Shown one piece after another: positions 20,776 through 30,876 of a stretch of DNA of 64,000 nucleotides. The stretch's first letter is position 1, and every line of letters begins with the position of its first letter. Source of the stretch: Rhynchopus euleeides (Eukaryota > Euglenozoa > Diplonemea > Diplonemida > Diplonemidae). The translations under genes were made by a program, and so were the position numbers. The stretch is from positions 434,001-498,000 of the forward strand of contig OY723311.1 in the NCBI GenBank assembly GCA_963210315.1, given 5' to 3'. Below the pieces are notes generated by a model. It had not been told where the DNA came from. It worked only from the letters and a program-made list of their open reading frames with translations, and ran no database searches.

Positions 20776-21649
20776 CTAACTCAGACACTTTCCGGATGGA
20801 GGCGCCTTGTTCCCTGTGATCGTATGAAGCAGGGTCCAGATACGGTGCAGCACTGCCTCTCTCACCCTGGCCGGGCCAGCCTCGAGTGCCCGTAGCGCGC
20901 TCTGTGAATCCGTGCAGATGTTTGCCACCTGGCCACGCTGCAGCACTCCTTGCAGCCGGGGCAGGGCCTCCCAGAGCGCCACGAGTTCAGCTTGATACGC
21001 CGACGCTTGGTATCCGGCCGCTGCCCCAACCGCTAGCGATGGGGTAGTTGGGCTTGACGGGTTGAAGATGACGCCCGCTCCTCCTCTCATCAGATCCGTT
21101 GACTCATCTGTATAAACCCACCAGGCAGTGTGGTGTACGTCTCTCGGCGGTATTTTTCTCTCTGCTGCTCTCTAGGACAAACAAACCGCGCACTGGCCGG
21201 GGTTGAGCTGCAGGTGACTCAGTGCTGGCGGGATAAAAAACAGGGCCGGACCGGGGAGATCTAGCATTCACAGGTATTTTTCGGAACGAGCGCGGAGGTC
21301 TGCAGTATTGGCGGTGTTTCGGCACACACCTGGGAGTGTCGGGCTGATGTGAATGTCGGAGAGGTCCCACTCCCACGGTGGGGCCGGCGCTGCCACACGG
21401 AGGGGGCTCGCTCTTGGCCCTTTCTGTAGACCCCTGTTGTGAGCCCTTCGCCACTCGTCGCCAGCCCTTGTGGAACCGCGAGTAGCCGTAGACCGTCCCA
21501 TAACTGGCAGGGTTGGGTAGCCTGATCAGCTTCTCTTTCAGGTCGGTCGACTCCAACTCAATCAGGTCTGGGATACTGGGGAGGTGCGCCTCCCAGAGCA
21601 GGGTGGCCTCCGATGTGGTGTGGCACCTCCCGCGGGCACCTGCACTCAC
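20776..21649 (-). pseudogene. Decayed LINE fragment containing an RNase H domain
   Basis: Reading from 21130 downwards on the minus strand, WWVYTDES opens an RNase H domain, followed by GGAGVIF, SAYQAELVALWEALPRL and ICTDSQSALRALEAG. These carry the Asp, Glu and Asp of the RNase H active site as found after the reverse transcriptase in plant- and protist-type LINEs. The upstream piece (21104-21649), with LPSIPDLIELESTDL, is open in a different frame, so at least one frameshift separates them. No intact reverse transcriptase is seen. The domain stops soon after LHRIWTLLHTITGN. A dead copy. Confidence 0.7.
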
Positions 21650-22800
21650 CGGGAGGGTATCTCTTGCAGGGGAGGCACTCCTGGTGGTGGGATCTCGCCC
21701 ACTGACCGACGCCCCACAAAACCCCCAGGTAAAAAAACGGCCGTTTTCTTAAACCCTGTGCCTGGAATTTTGACCGAGTTAGATAAAATTTTCAGTGCAA
21801 TCCTTCAGCACCTCCCCCCTAGATTTTTAGGTTTTCTTGACCCAATGATCGAAATCTGCGACATAGTGGAAATCCCGGGGACATGTCGAATTCGAAAATT
21901 TTGGGTTAAAAAACCCCAGGGGGGACCCTTTGGTTTCACCCCCTGTTGGGGGGCCTGGTGGGCGTTCAGGTGAGCTGAGACCCTTCGGGTTCTGACAGAG
22001 TGCAGCAATGGTAATCAACCGTCGTGAACGTATTTTCGTGCCGGCATGGCTATCCATGGGCACCGTGGCATGTCGCCGCATCCGTCCCGATCAACAAGTG
22101 CCAGAGGCAAATCAGGAGTCCTGGTCCAGTGCAGGCACCTGCGCTGCAGATACCCAAGGGACTGTTGTGCACAAAAATGCACACGCAAGGACAGCAACTG
22201 ACTGAGGCAATGCAGCTCGCAGCCTATCGATTCGATTCGTGGCACCAAGCCTCACGAGCTGGTCACGCGACACCACGTTACTCTGCGTGGCATATTCCGT
22301 GCAATGGCTTGGGCAGCAGTGCACAGGGGAACTTCTGCTGCACTGCGACAGGACAACCCAAGCACGTGCCGCGTACATCCGGAGGTGAAGTTGGATGAGG
22401 GAGATCAGTGGCTTCTGGGAGGAAAGGGGCGACCGCATCCACGTCGCGGATAACACACTCAGCACACGAGCGGGCGTTGCATGAAATCCCCCATGTGTAA
22501 ACAGGGGAAATCGGCCTTTTAGGGGATCCTGGTCAGGAATAAAAAATTACACACATATTTTTCGACTTCCTGAGGCCAAAAACCGGTGTTCCTGGGCCCA
22601 GATGTGACATCTGGATGACATAATAAAAATGCAGAGTGCCTTAGAGGCGCGCGGGACATTTTTTTGGGGATCGTGGCTGGGGACCCCCTATTTTGGGGGA
22701 TTTCCCGTAGGTGGAAAATGTCGATTTTCCAATTTTAAATCACACTGGGGGCACCTGCGGGGCCATATTTTGCATTTTCAGACAGGGGACCGATACCCTA
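21650..22800. other. Intergenic region, no gene recognised
   Basis: One more AAACGGCCGTTTTC palindrome at ~21735. Otherwise low-similarity sequence without a supported ORF. Confidence 0.45.
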
Positions 22801-22950
22801 CACGGTGGACTCCAGCGGCCCTAGCGGGAGTCTGAGCGGGTGTCAAAGACTCCCGCTAGCGGGAGTCTATACTCCCGCTAGGGGGAGTCTGACTCCCCCT
22901 AGCGGGAGTCTTTTCACCTATTTTCATCCATTTTTCCCATGATATAGTTA
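22801..22950 (+). repeat. Left terminal palindrome array of element D
   Basis: Several copies of ACTCCCGCTAGCGGGAGT or variants in 22830-22910. Pairs with 25826-25971. Confidence 0.85.
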
Positions 22951-23101
22951 CAGTCTACTGGCGTGGGGGGTAAAATCATGGTGGAAGAGGGATGGGGAGG
23001 GGCTTGTTTTGCTTCTGTCAGTTTCCCCGGACTCTGGACTACCTACCTATCCTCCTGGTAGCGGCTACACCTGCGGAGGTGAGCGGTTAGAATTTGAGGT
23101 G

Positions 23102-23968
23102 TCAAAGTGCGGCCATCGCCTGTCGTAGTTGTGTTACACCTTGGGCAAGACAAGCCATCCTGCAGGCCTCATCTTCTTCGTCAGAACTGTCATCCCCCTC
23201 CTGCTGTGCGCGTTGGTCAAGCGTGCTCAAAGTCGCCTCGGATGACACGAATGGTGTGAAAGTCGCCCCCAGCGGGATTGGCATTTTGCACAAGCAGAGC
23301 GATAATTTGCGGTGTCCTTCGGGGAACCGGAACAGGAAGTAGGGCGCGCTGATGGGTTCAACGAAGTCCTGTGTGTTGCAGTGCACAAACCCCTTCTGCA
23401 GCTGTGTCAACTGTGTGCAAAGAACATACACAGCCAATCTATGAGCGTGTCGGGTGTGCAGACACGGACACAGGATGACTTCTCTATACCCGAGGATCCC
23501 GTCCTGCGACAGGTGCGCAACCTTCCAAGGCATGCCCGATGCGCGCCGCTTCTCTTCTGCCATCGCAAGATCTCTCTCGTAAGTTGCGGAGCTGGCGATT
23601 GTAACGGCATCTTTCTTGCGATGTCCGTTCTCTGCTTCTTCAAATTCGTCGTTGTTCTGCAGAGGCACTGCATCTTCTGGAGCCCACCAATGATGGAGAC
23701 TGTGTACGTAGGCATTGCGCGTTGATCCCTTTTCGGCATGCTCCATCAACCAGTGAAATATATGCCCTGAGATCCGAGCACGCAAGAAGGGAATCCGGGC
23801 TGACTCATCCTTGCATCCCCAGAAGCGCCAGGGGATGTCTGCATACCGGAAATGCATGAGGTCTGCAAGGGAGACAAAGAGGTAGCGGAACAAGCCCTTG
23901 TAGGTGTGTCCTGTGACAGGCAAGCACGACCTTCCGGAACTGAGCACCTGTCCCATGCTGCGACACAT
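23102..23968 (-). CDS. Unknown 288-aa protein encoded in element D
   Basis: ATG start at 23968, stop at 23102. Protein-like composition with many aromatic residues: FRYLFVSLADLMHFRYADIP, then FHWLMEHAEKGSTRNAYVHSL, a charged middle (YERDLAMAEEKRRASG) and an acidic stretch DDSSDEEDEA close to the C-terminus. Its Cys and His residues do not form a pattern I can assign. No DDE transposase signature is seen. Because it is the longest ORF between the inverted ends it is the candidate mobility or cargo protein of element D, but that is inference from position alone. Confidence 0.45.
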   Translation of the reverse strand: MCRSMGQVLSSGRSCLPVTGHTYKGLFRYLFVSLADLMHFRYADIPWRFWGCKDESARIPFLRARISGHIFHWLMEHAEKGSTRNAYVHSLHHWWAPEDAVPLQNNDEFEEAENGHRKKDAVTIASSATYERDLAMAEEKRRASGMPWKVAHLSQDGILGYREVILCPCLHTRHAHRLAVYVLCTQLTQLQKGFVHCNTQDFVEPISAPYFLFRFPEGHRKLSLCLCKMPIPLGATFTPFVSSEATLSTLDQRAQQEGDDSSDEEDEACRMACLAQGVTQLRQAMAAL

Positions 23969-24179
23969 TCAGTGCAAGGTTTGTACAGGTCTTGTCGAAT
24001 ATTTTTTTGTTGTCTCATCCAGCAGGGGTGGAGCTTGAAATATGGGGTTGCGGGCTGGATCGGGTCAGATCGGGTCAGCCAATTTTTTCTTATGGGTTCC
24101 CCCCCGGTTCGTCTCAGAGATCAGTGCTCGGGCCCAGCCTCCCGCGAGGTACCGGAACCGATATGCAGCCCCGGACGCG

Positions 24180-24432
24180 CAAGGACTTGGTTACAAGACA
24201 AACACATGCCGTAGGGGGGGTCTGGGAGGCGGAGCTCCCAGCCGCCGGAGGCCACGGTAGTGAACATCTGTGACTTGCGGGCGTACGGATTCTGTGTGAG
24301 TTGGCTGCGTCCTCCTGAGGATACTGAGATTCCCTGATGTAAAGGGCTTGGGTACAAGACAGGCACATGCCACAGGGGGGTCTGGGGGGCGGAGCCCCCC
24401 AGCCACCGGAGGCCACGGTAGTAAACGTCTGT
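24180..24432. repeat. GGAGCCCCC hairpin repeat, copies 2 and 3 in tandem
   Basis: Two ~160-bp units, each with a GACTTGGTTACAAGAC-like lead, the hairpin GGGGGGCGGAGCCCCC (GGGAGGCGGAGCTCCC in the first, with both arms changed) and GGAGGCCACGGTAG. The compensating change in the stem keeps the pairing. Confidence 0.85.
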
Positions 24433-25082
24433 TGCACGGTACGGGTTGGGCAGCTTCATTTGTCCTCTATTGTGACTGTTTGAGGCCTGTGCTCATGTCG
24501 CTGGGGTCACTTTGCTCACGAAACGCCTCCTGGTCACCTTGAGGCCCCAAGGCGAGGAGCCAACTTTTCCGGTTTCCCGAAAATCTATATTTTTTTTCTT
24601 TTTTACGCACACGACTTTCGCGCGGAAAGTGTCATTCAGCTCTGCCAAACGTGCTCTACACACCACCCCCTTCATCAGGCAAGTGGGTTTGTAAGTGTGT
24701 GTGGAAGCGTCAACGCATCAAACGAAGTATCAACAGTAGAGAAAGAGCGGCAGAGTTGAAGTGACACTTTTACCCCTGACCTGATTTTTTGTGAGGGCCT
24801 GCAGAAAATCAGGTCAGCTGACCCGAAAAAACCCCCAAGCTCCACCCCTGTCATCCAGTACCCTGATCAGCCGCATGGCGAGCCCCTTGCAGTCATGGAG
24901 TGCTGGGGTGACGTAGCGGGCATTGGGAAGCACACCTGCCAAGAGGGAGGGGTAGCCAGCCTCTTTCATCTCAGAGAGAGTCAGGTGCGGGTATCGATGC
25001 ACCTGTTGATACCAGCGTTCTTCTGGGATGTCGCACAGTGAGCATCGGTGCCCTCGCCCCCCGCATCGCCTCATTGTTGCCC

Positions 25083-25190
25083 ACTGCTGATCTATACTCC
25101 CGCTAGCGGGAGTTGGACTCCCCCTAGTTGAGACTCCCGAAAAGGGTTAAACCCGGTAGTGGTACCCTACCCCCGCTGGAGTCCACCGTG
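25083..25190 (-). repeat. Internal second copy of the right end of element D
   Basis: Repeats the palindromes and the GGAGTCCACCGTG end found at 25971, with CAAGG rather than TA outside. The ~780 bp between the two right ends holds the histone-like ORF. Confidence 0.8.
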
Positions 25191-25339
25191 CAAGGCCGGA
25201 TCAGCCCACGGGTGGGTTTGAGGAAGAAATCTGGGGGGGCAAATTTTGCTGCGACTTCCGGTTTCACCCGGCCGAACTCCAGCATCTATCCAGACCCACG
25301 GTGCCAAGCCGTTCGCCCGTGTCGCGATCATTCGCGGCT

Positions 25340-25720
25340 TCAGGCTGCCCCCGACGACACGTTTGTATCCTGCACCTTGCCATACTTCGCCTCCACCTTG
25401 TATATGACGGAGAGCGCCCTCCTTCCGCATCGTTGCGACTTCCCTGACAGCGAACTTATCCATGTCAGGGAAGACATGGCGATGATTGCGTTGGCCACCT
25501 GGGTGCTGTGCTGGTGGAGCTCCTTGCTCAACACCGTTGCTAGGAGCCTTCTAATGGATCCCAGTGTCAGCACACTGCCCCCTTTTTTAACAGGGAAGGC
25601 CGTGCAAAAATCATGCACAATGTTCGTCGCCTCCGCAGCCTCGGGACTCTCTGCGCTCTTCTTCTTCTTAATCGACTTTGCCGCCGGCTTCGCTGCCGGC
25701 TTCGTTGTCGTCTTCCCCAT
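25340..25720 (-). CDS. Lys-rich protein with weak histone-H2B-like segment
   Basis: 126 residues, ATG at 25720. The Lys/Ala/Thr-rich N-terminus (KTTTKPAAKPAAKSIKKKK) is followed by VLTLGSIRRLLATVLSKELHQHSTQVAN. By eye this lines up without gaps with the last two helices of H2B (an I-R..hhh-L-x-x-E-L-x-x-H pattern). The first helices of the fold are shortened or missing. After about residue 85 the frame may be wrong: a protein-like segment MDKFAVREVATMRKEG appears in another minus frame at 25463-25300, suggesting a frameshift. Treat the H2B relation as a hypothesis. It could simply be a basic DNA-binding protein of the element. Confidence 0.3.
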   Translation of the reverse strand: MGKTTTKPAAKPAAKSIKKKKSAESPEAAEATNIVHDFCTAFPVKKGGSVLTLGSIRRLLATVLSKELHQHSTQVANAIIAMSSLTWISSLSGKSQRCGRRALSVIYKVEAKYGKVQDTNVSSGAA

Positions 25721-25825
25721 TTTTGTGAATCAGGTCTGCGAGCTGGGATGGGTGGAAACGTCCGTTTCGTTTGGTGTGGCTGTACTTCAGTGACGAGTGC
25801 CACATTGCATAGGTATCATGGGAAA

Positions 25826-25971
25826 AATGAGTGAAAATAGGTGAAAAGACTCCCGCTAGGGGGAGTCAGACCCCCCCTAGCGGGAGTATAGACTCCCGCT
25901 AGCGGGAGTTGGACTCCCCCTAGTTGAGACTCCCGAAAAGGGTTACCCTACCCCCGCTGGAGTCCACCGTG
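25826..25971 (-). repeat. Right terminal palindrome array of element D
   Basis: Complement of the left array, with the same order of palindromes and AT-rich words. Confidence 0.85.
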
Positions 25972-26433
25972 TACAAACCCGATTTTCGGGTTTTTTGACC
26001 ATTTTTTGCCTTGTGCGAAAACGTGATATTTTTTGGACAAAATTCCAGGCACAGGGTTTTAAAATACCGAAAAACGGCGGCCGTTAGTCCACAAAATACA
26101 AGGAATTTTAAAATCGGCCGTTACTATACTATGATATATCAACCAAAATCTGAAAAACCGTATACTTTTTCAAAATTTTGTGTTAATGGCACTCCACTAC
26201 ACCTTTTTCAACATTTTTTTTATCGTGTAACGTACGGAATTGGCGCTTTTCAGGACAATATTTTTTCCAAAAAAATATTTGGTGGGTGGAGAAATTCGGA
26301 AAAACTGTTTTTGCCGATATTTTCTTCGGAATTTCACCCCCGCGGATCGCCACAAAAAGACCCGGTTTTCGACGGAATTTGAGAGTTGAGCTCCGTAGAT
26401 TACACCATAAAAAAAATCGTAACGTAACGTAAG
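25972..26433. other. AT-rich intergenic sequence, no gene recognised
   Basis: Contains an ACGGCGGCCGTTA palindrome near 26073 and a related AATCGGCCGTTAC word near 26111. No supported ORF. Confidence 0.45.
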
Positions 26434-26622
26434 GTGGTCAGGCACACCCACGAGGCAACACTGCCCGAGAAAAAGCAACATCACTGATGTGCACAACACG
26501 CTCTCTGCTGCCGCCACACAGCATGAGCAGCACTGCAGACAGAGTAGCTCAGTGCAAGCACACTCACAACACAACACAAACACCCAACAGGAAAGGGGAA
26601 GGTGGGTCTTGGGGAGGGAATC
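26434..26622. repeat. Dispersed intergenic repeat R1, copy 4
   Basis: Same family as 16810-17000. Lies ~137 bp beyond the 3' end of the 196-aa gene. Confidence 0.88.
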
Positions 26623-26758
26623 AACAACACAACAGGACGTCAGGTGCAACCTTGGCTGGTCTGTGCACTGCAACCTACTGCACTGCATGTGGTCGGGCGG
26701 CATCAACATATACGCAAGTCATCAGATCTCTGCGGCTGTCGTGCTGCGGGAGTGCCGC

Positions 26759-27349
26759 TCACTTGACGCCCAGCAGATTCTTCTGTTCCTCGGTGAATTC
26801 ACCGAGCAAGGTGCTCAGGAGAAACCTCTCTGCATTGGTTAAGTCCGTGTCCTGGAAGGCACGCCGCTTGTGCTCGATATACGTCTCTACTTTTTGCGAC
26901 GAGAAGAACAGGAATGACGTGCCCGTTTTCGTGGTATGTGTGATCTCCTCGGGCGCCAGCTGGAACTTCAACGATCCTTCGAACTGGAGAAAGTCTACAG
27001 TGCCGTCGCTGTTGTGCTTCATCACTGCGACGTAGAGCCTAAACTTGCCCCCTTCCGGAGTGCGGAAGCGCAGCATGCAGTGGTCGTCCTGCGCCTTCCG
27101 CGACAGAAATATCGCATTCATGTGCGCCTCGAGTCTCTCTTTGTTTGGGATGTAATTGCTCCCTGCAACGCGCATCAGATGCTTCACATCATCGAGCTGA
27201 GCACCCTGCAGCCACAACCTGTGCCGCACCAGGTCAATCTCATCGAACCCAGGCAGCTGCCTCCTCTCCGTAATCGAGTGCGACGTCTCCGACCGGTACG
27301 CCAGCGTGTGACGCAAGCAATCCACAAATTTGAGCGTCGCAAGTGACAT
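26759..27349 (-). CDS. Unknown protein, paralogue 1 of a tandem pair
   Basis: 196 residues, ATG at 27349. It begins MSLATLKFVDCLRHTLAYRSE and ends FLLSTLLGEFTEEQKNLLGVK. The same start and end are encoded about 2.1 kb away at 28990-29480. The middle includes RLWLQGAQLDDVKHLMRVAG and DGTVDFLQFEGSLKFQLAP, alternating-strand-like sequence without a family I recognise. There is no signal peptide or transmembrane segment. The ~350 bp upstream is shared with paralogue 2, so the promoter was duplicated too. An R1 copy lies beyond the 3' end. Confidence 0.65.
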   Translation of the reverse strand: MSLATLKFVDCLRHTLAYRSETSHSITERRQLPGFDEIDLVRHRLWLQGAQLDDVKHLMRVAGSNYIPNKERLEAHMNAIFLSRKAQDDHCMLRFRTPEGGKFRLYVAVMKHNSDGTVDFLQFEGSLKFQLAPEEITHTTKTGTSFLFFSSQKVETYIEHKRRAFQDTDLTNAERFLLSTLLGEFTEEQKNLLGVK

Positions 27350-27707
27350 GCTGTGATGTGCCGACTGCGCCTGTCATGATGGTGAGGTGAGGGGTGGATA
27401 GAACTAAAATTATCTGAACCCTGGTGTCTCCGAAACAGGACTTTCGGACAAGCTGCTGAGACAAAAATAACTACATCTGCGCCCCATGCTGGATGGTGAC
27501 GTGGCAGCAAAAGGCGAGAACAAACCATTATCTACTGGGGAGCAGAATAATCCAACTTGCGTGCTTCTGCAACAGCACCTGCCAACATTCTCATTTGTCG
27601 GAACGCAGGCCCCAGGCTGTGTAGAGACCACTCCCCAAGTCTGAGGTCGTAGTGGCTGTGGGGGGTCGGGGATCAGGACACTCATCAGTGTGAAACACCA
27701 CTTTCTC
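27350..27707. repeat. Duplicated upstream region of paralogue 1
   Basis: Closely matches 29481-29830, the upstream region of paralogue 2. It probably contains the promoter; I cannot point to a specific element. Confidence 0.85.
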
Positions 27708-27810
27708 CATGGTTCATCATGAAAAAAACAATGAAAGTAAAGGGTTCTTGATGAAAACTGCCTCCAAAGCCTCCTCGAAACCGGTTTGGAGGTGTTTCGC
27801 AACCTCTCCA

Positions 27811-28039
27811 GACGCGGGAACGGAATAACTGGAGCACAATCTGGATGTTCATCAGGGTCACGGCAGGGACCGGGCCGGGATAGTGGGGGTGTCAGGCACA
27901 CCCACGAGGCAATACTGCCCGAGAAAAATCAACAACACTGATGTGCACAACACGCTCTCTGCTGCCGCCACACAGCATGAGCAGCACTGCAGACAGAGTA
28001 GCTCAGTGCAAGCACACTCACAACACAACACAAACACTC
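27811..28039. repeat. Third copy of part of the 16.4-kb segment, including R1 copy 5
   Basis: Matches 16736-~16965 and 28574-~28802. It stops abruptly within R1 at CACAAACACTCA, where a TTA-repeat-tailed insert begins. Confidence 0.88.
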
Positions 28040-28262
28040 ATTATTATTATTAAAAGTTGGATTAGCGTGCCGGCACCGCGCCTCGGCGAGGGAACCGTAC
28101 CCGCTGTCCTGTATATTAACCTATGTCACGCCGCTAGGGCGTGATCGCCTCCTCGGTAAAGGAAAAGGAGGTCTGAACGAGGCACTCTGCGCCTGTAGCC
28201 CGGTTGTGGGATACGACGGCGGCCTTCAGAAAGAAAGAAAGGGAAGAGACGTATATGTTTTT
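28040..28262 (-). mobile_element. Probable 5'-truncated retroposon with (TTA)n tail
   Basis: It interrupts the duplicated segment exactly after R1. The plus strand starts TTATTATTATTA, which is (TAA)n as the 3' tail on the minus strand. Upstream of the tail is a GC hairpin (CCTCGCCGAGG). The minus strand could encode a short retroelement C-terminus ending ...SFTEEAITP, but that is too short to assign. Length ~220 bp fits a severely truncated LINE or a SINE. Confidence 0.45.
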
Positions 28263-28268
28263 GCTTTG

Positions 28269-28851
28269 GTCTGCATTCGTGTGCCAGTTTGAGTGCTGAC
28301 CGCGGCACTGCACAGGAGACAAGAAGAAAGGAGAATATGCAGCAGATGCAGACAGACAGTGTGCCAGAAGTTTCTGTCTCGCAGAGGGAGACGGGGCACA
28401 ATGGGCTGTAACCCCCTGGTCAACTTTTAGCCTGGACAACTACCTGGGTGTGCCGCTAACTAGGCCACCGTGTAGGCGACACCTTTTCATGTATCTTCCT
28501 TCAGCACACGAGTGATAAGAAGCTACCACACAACACAGCTGCAGTCAACCTTCCTCTTCACATCATCACCGCAGACGCGGGAACGGAATAACTGGAGCAC
28601 AATCTGGATGTTCATCAGGGTCACGGCAGGGACCGGGCCGGGATAGTGGGGGTGTCAGGCACACCCACGAGGCAATACTGCCCGAGAAAAATCAACAACA
28701 CTGATGTGCACAACACGCTCTCTGCTGCCGCCACACAGCATGAGCAGCACTGCAGACAGAGTAGCTCAGTGCAAGCACACTCACAACACAACACAAACAC
28801 TCAACAGGAAAGGGGAAGGTGGGTCTTGGGGAGGGAAACAACAACGCAACA
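28269..28851. repeat. Duplicated ~580-bp segment (copy 2), including R1 copy 6
   Basis: Nearly identical to 16431-17013. Here no secreted-protein gene follows: the retroposon at 28040-28262 is met instead. Confidence 0.9.
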
Positions 28852-28989
28852 GGACGTCAAGTACACCCTTGGCTGGTCTGTGCACTGCAACCTACTGCAC
28901 TGCATGTGGTCGGGCGGCATCAACATATACGCAAGTCATCAGAAGACAAGCCGCCCCTCTCTGCGGCTGTCGTGCTGCGGGAGTGCCGC

Positions 28990-29480
28990 TCACTTGACGC
29001 CCAGCAGATTCTTCTGTTCCTCGGTGAATTCACCAAGCAAGGTGGTCAGGAGAAACAACTCTGCTGGGACTAAGTCCGTGATGTAATGGCGCTCTGGTTG
29101 AAGTCACGAACGAGAAGTTTGAATGCTTCGCACATGTCTCCCAGGTTGGAATCCACCGATCCTTCATACTCGAGGTAGTCCACAGTGGCGTCGTCGTTGC
29201 GACGCATCCCCAGCACAAGGAGCGAAAGGTCCCTCTCTACACTCAGCGCGATGATCCCCCTGTCACTGTCCAGTACTACAGTCCGCTGAGCCTCCGACCG
29301 GAATCCGCCGGCCTCGCAATACGCAGCGCACGCCATCTTCGCCCCATCCTTGGCCTGAATCCCCCTGAGACGCACCGTGCGCCGTGTCACTCCAGGTACC
29401 AGCAAGCTGGGCGTCTCCTCCGACCGGTACGCCAGCGTCTGACGCAAGCAATCCACAATTTTGAGCGTCGCAAGTGACAT
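28990..29480 (-). pseudogene. Paralogue 2 of the tandem pair, frameshifted near its 3' end
   Basis: Starts MSLATLKIVDCLRQTLAYRSE (ATG at 29480), nearly identical to paralogue 1. The open frame stops at 29070 after 136 residues with ...FNQSAITSRT. The conserved C-terminus (LGEFTEEQKNLLGVK) is still encoded by 28990-~29075 in another frame, so a single indel near 29075 or an unrecognised intron accounts for the early stop. The middle (VLDSDRGIIALSVERDLSLLVLG, MRRNDDATVDYLEYEGSV) is much more diverged than the ends. It may still make a functional shorter protein. Confidence 0.6.
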
Positions 29481-29830
29481 GCTGTGATGTGCCGACTGCG
29501 CCTGTCATGATGGTGAGGTGAGGGGTGGATGGAACCAAAATTATCTGAGCCCCGTGTCTCCGAAACAGGACTTCCGAACAAGCTGCTGAGACAAAAATAA
29601 CTACATCTGCGCCCCATGCTGGATGGTGACGTGGCAGCAAAAGGCGAGCACAAACCAATGTCACTGGGGAGCAGAAAAACCCAAATTGCGTGCTTCTGCA
29701 ACAGCACCTGCCAACATTCTCATTTGTCGGAACGCAGGCCCCAGGCTGTGTAGAGACCACTCCCCAAGTCTGAGGTCGTAGTGGCTGTGGGGGGTCGGGG
29801 ATCAGGACACTCATCAGTGTGAAACAACGC
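29481..29830. repeat. Duplicated upstream region of paralogue 2
   Basis: Counterpart of 27350-27707. Confidence 0.85.
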
Positions 29831-29863
29831 CGCTTTCTCCGTGGTTCATGAAAAAAGATAGGC

Positions 29864-30015
29864 GTTGTTTGTGCGCCAAATCCGGGTGAACAAACCTCAA
29901 GTGTTTTGCCTGATGAAAGTTTGTGTGAATGTGCACAGTCAGAACAACAAGCCAAGGTAGAATGTGTTTGTCACCCAAAGCGCTGCCAACTATCTTTTCA
30001 CTGTGACAAGCTTCT
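29864..30015. repeat. Dispersed ~155-bp repeat
   Basis: Matches 56752-56912 at roughly 90% by eye (GTTTGTGCGCCAAA, GGTGAACAAACCTCA, CACCCAAAGCGCTGCC). It is inserted within the otherwise duplicated sequence upstream of paralogue 2 relative to paralogue 1. Confidence 0.8.
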
Positions 30016-30876
30016 TTGTTTGTGCGCTGGTTCGTTACCTGTGGGGTACATGGGTGAACACATGCGCTGCCAACAGTCTTCTTTGCTAGAGACCAGGAGC
30101 CTGGTTAGCGCAAAAAACAATGAAAGTAACGGGTTCTTGATGAAAACCGTCTCCAAAGCCTCCTCGAAACCGGTTTGGAGGCGGTTCGCAACCAAACTCC
30201 GGGGTGTCGGCAGGTAACTGAGACAGTTGACGTGGGTGGGTCGGGCCGCAACTATACACGCACCCCACTCGTCTTGTGACGGAACCCGGCCGACATTCAA
30301 GGCACAGCCAACTCTTGAAGGCGACGTGATGTCCCCACTTCAGGCCTGGGACTTCGTGCTGTGTGGGGCACTGGAAATGTCCTTGCCCTCAGGGTCAGCC
30401 AGCGAAACGATAATGCAGAACACACACACAAAATACTACTCAAGAGAACAGGGTTCGTCGACGAACAACAAAGGGTGGGGGAACGGGCTGGGAGACCCTG
30501 GAGCTTCTGTGCGGAGTTTGCAAAAACCGGTGATGCCATGTGTTACAAGGGAGAGCAACCAGCACTTATATGTCCTCAGACGCCCTGACTCGTCCAGGTC
30601 AGGGGAGGACATTCTCCTGCAGTTGAGGCCATGTGGCATGCTTGAGCTGGCACACTTGCATGCTGGTGTTGACTCAGGTTATCCCACCGATGTTCCATGG
30701 AGGCAGGGAATGCGGGAAGGCAGAGACAAGTCAGGTGCATCGCACGTCGTGTCGGCAGAGAAATCGTACTCCATGGTCTCCTTTCGCTTTAATGTAGACA
30801 CCTGTCCAGCAACTGTGGGAGAACAGTTCCGGACGACTTTCTCTTGCTGGGCGCACACTTCACAGATATATGGGAC
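30016..30876. other. Intergenic region, no gene recognised
   Basis: An 80-bp word cluster at ~30115-30195 matches 27725-27805 (the continuation of the paralogue duplication). No ATG-started ORF with protein-like composition. Confidence 0.45.

Larger units (their letters stand above)
22801..25971. mobile_element. 3.17-kb element with CACGGTGG ends and CTCCCGCTAGCGGGAG palindrome arrays (element D)
   Basis: The left end begins CACGGTGGACTCCAGCGG at 22801 and the right end is its complement ending at 25971. TA flanks both ends (22799-22800 and 25972-25973), matching a TA target duplication. Just inside each end are tandem palindromes CTCCCGCTAGCGGGAG and the mixed form CTCCCGCTAGGGGGAG, then matched AT-rich words (CACCTATTTTCA). 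A second right-end copy lies inside at ~25083-25190. It encodes two minus-strand ORFs, neither a recognisable transposase. Its terminal eight bases and overall plan match element A. Confidence 0.7.
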
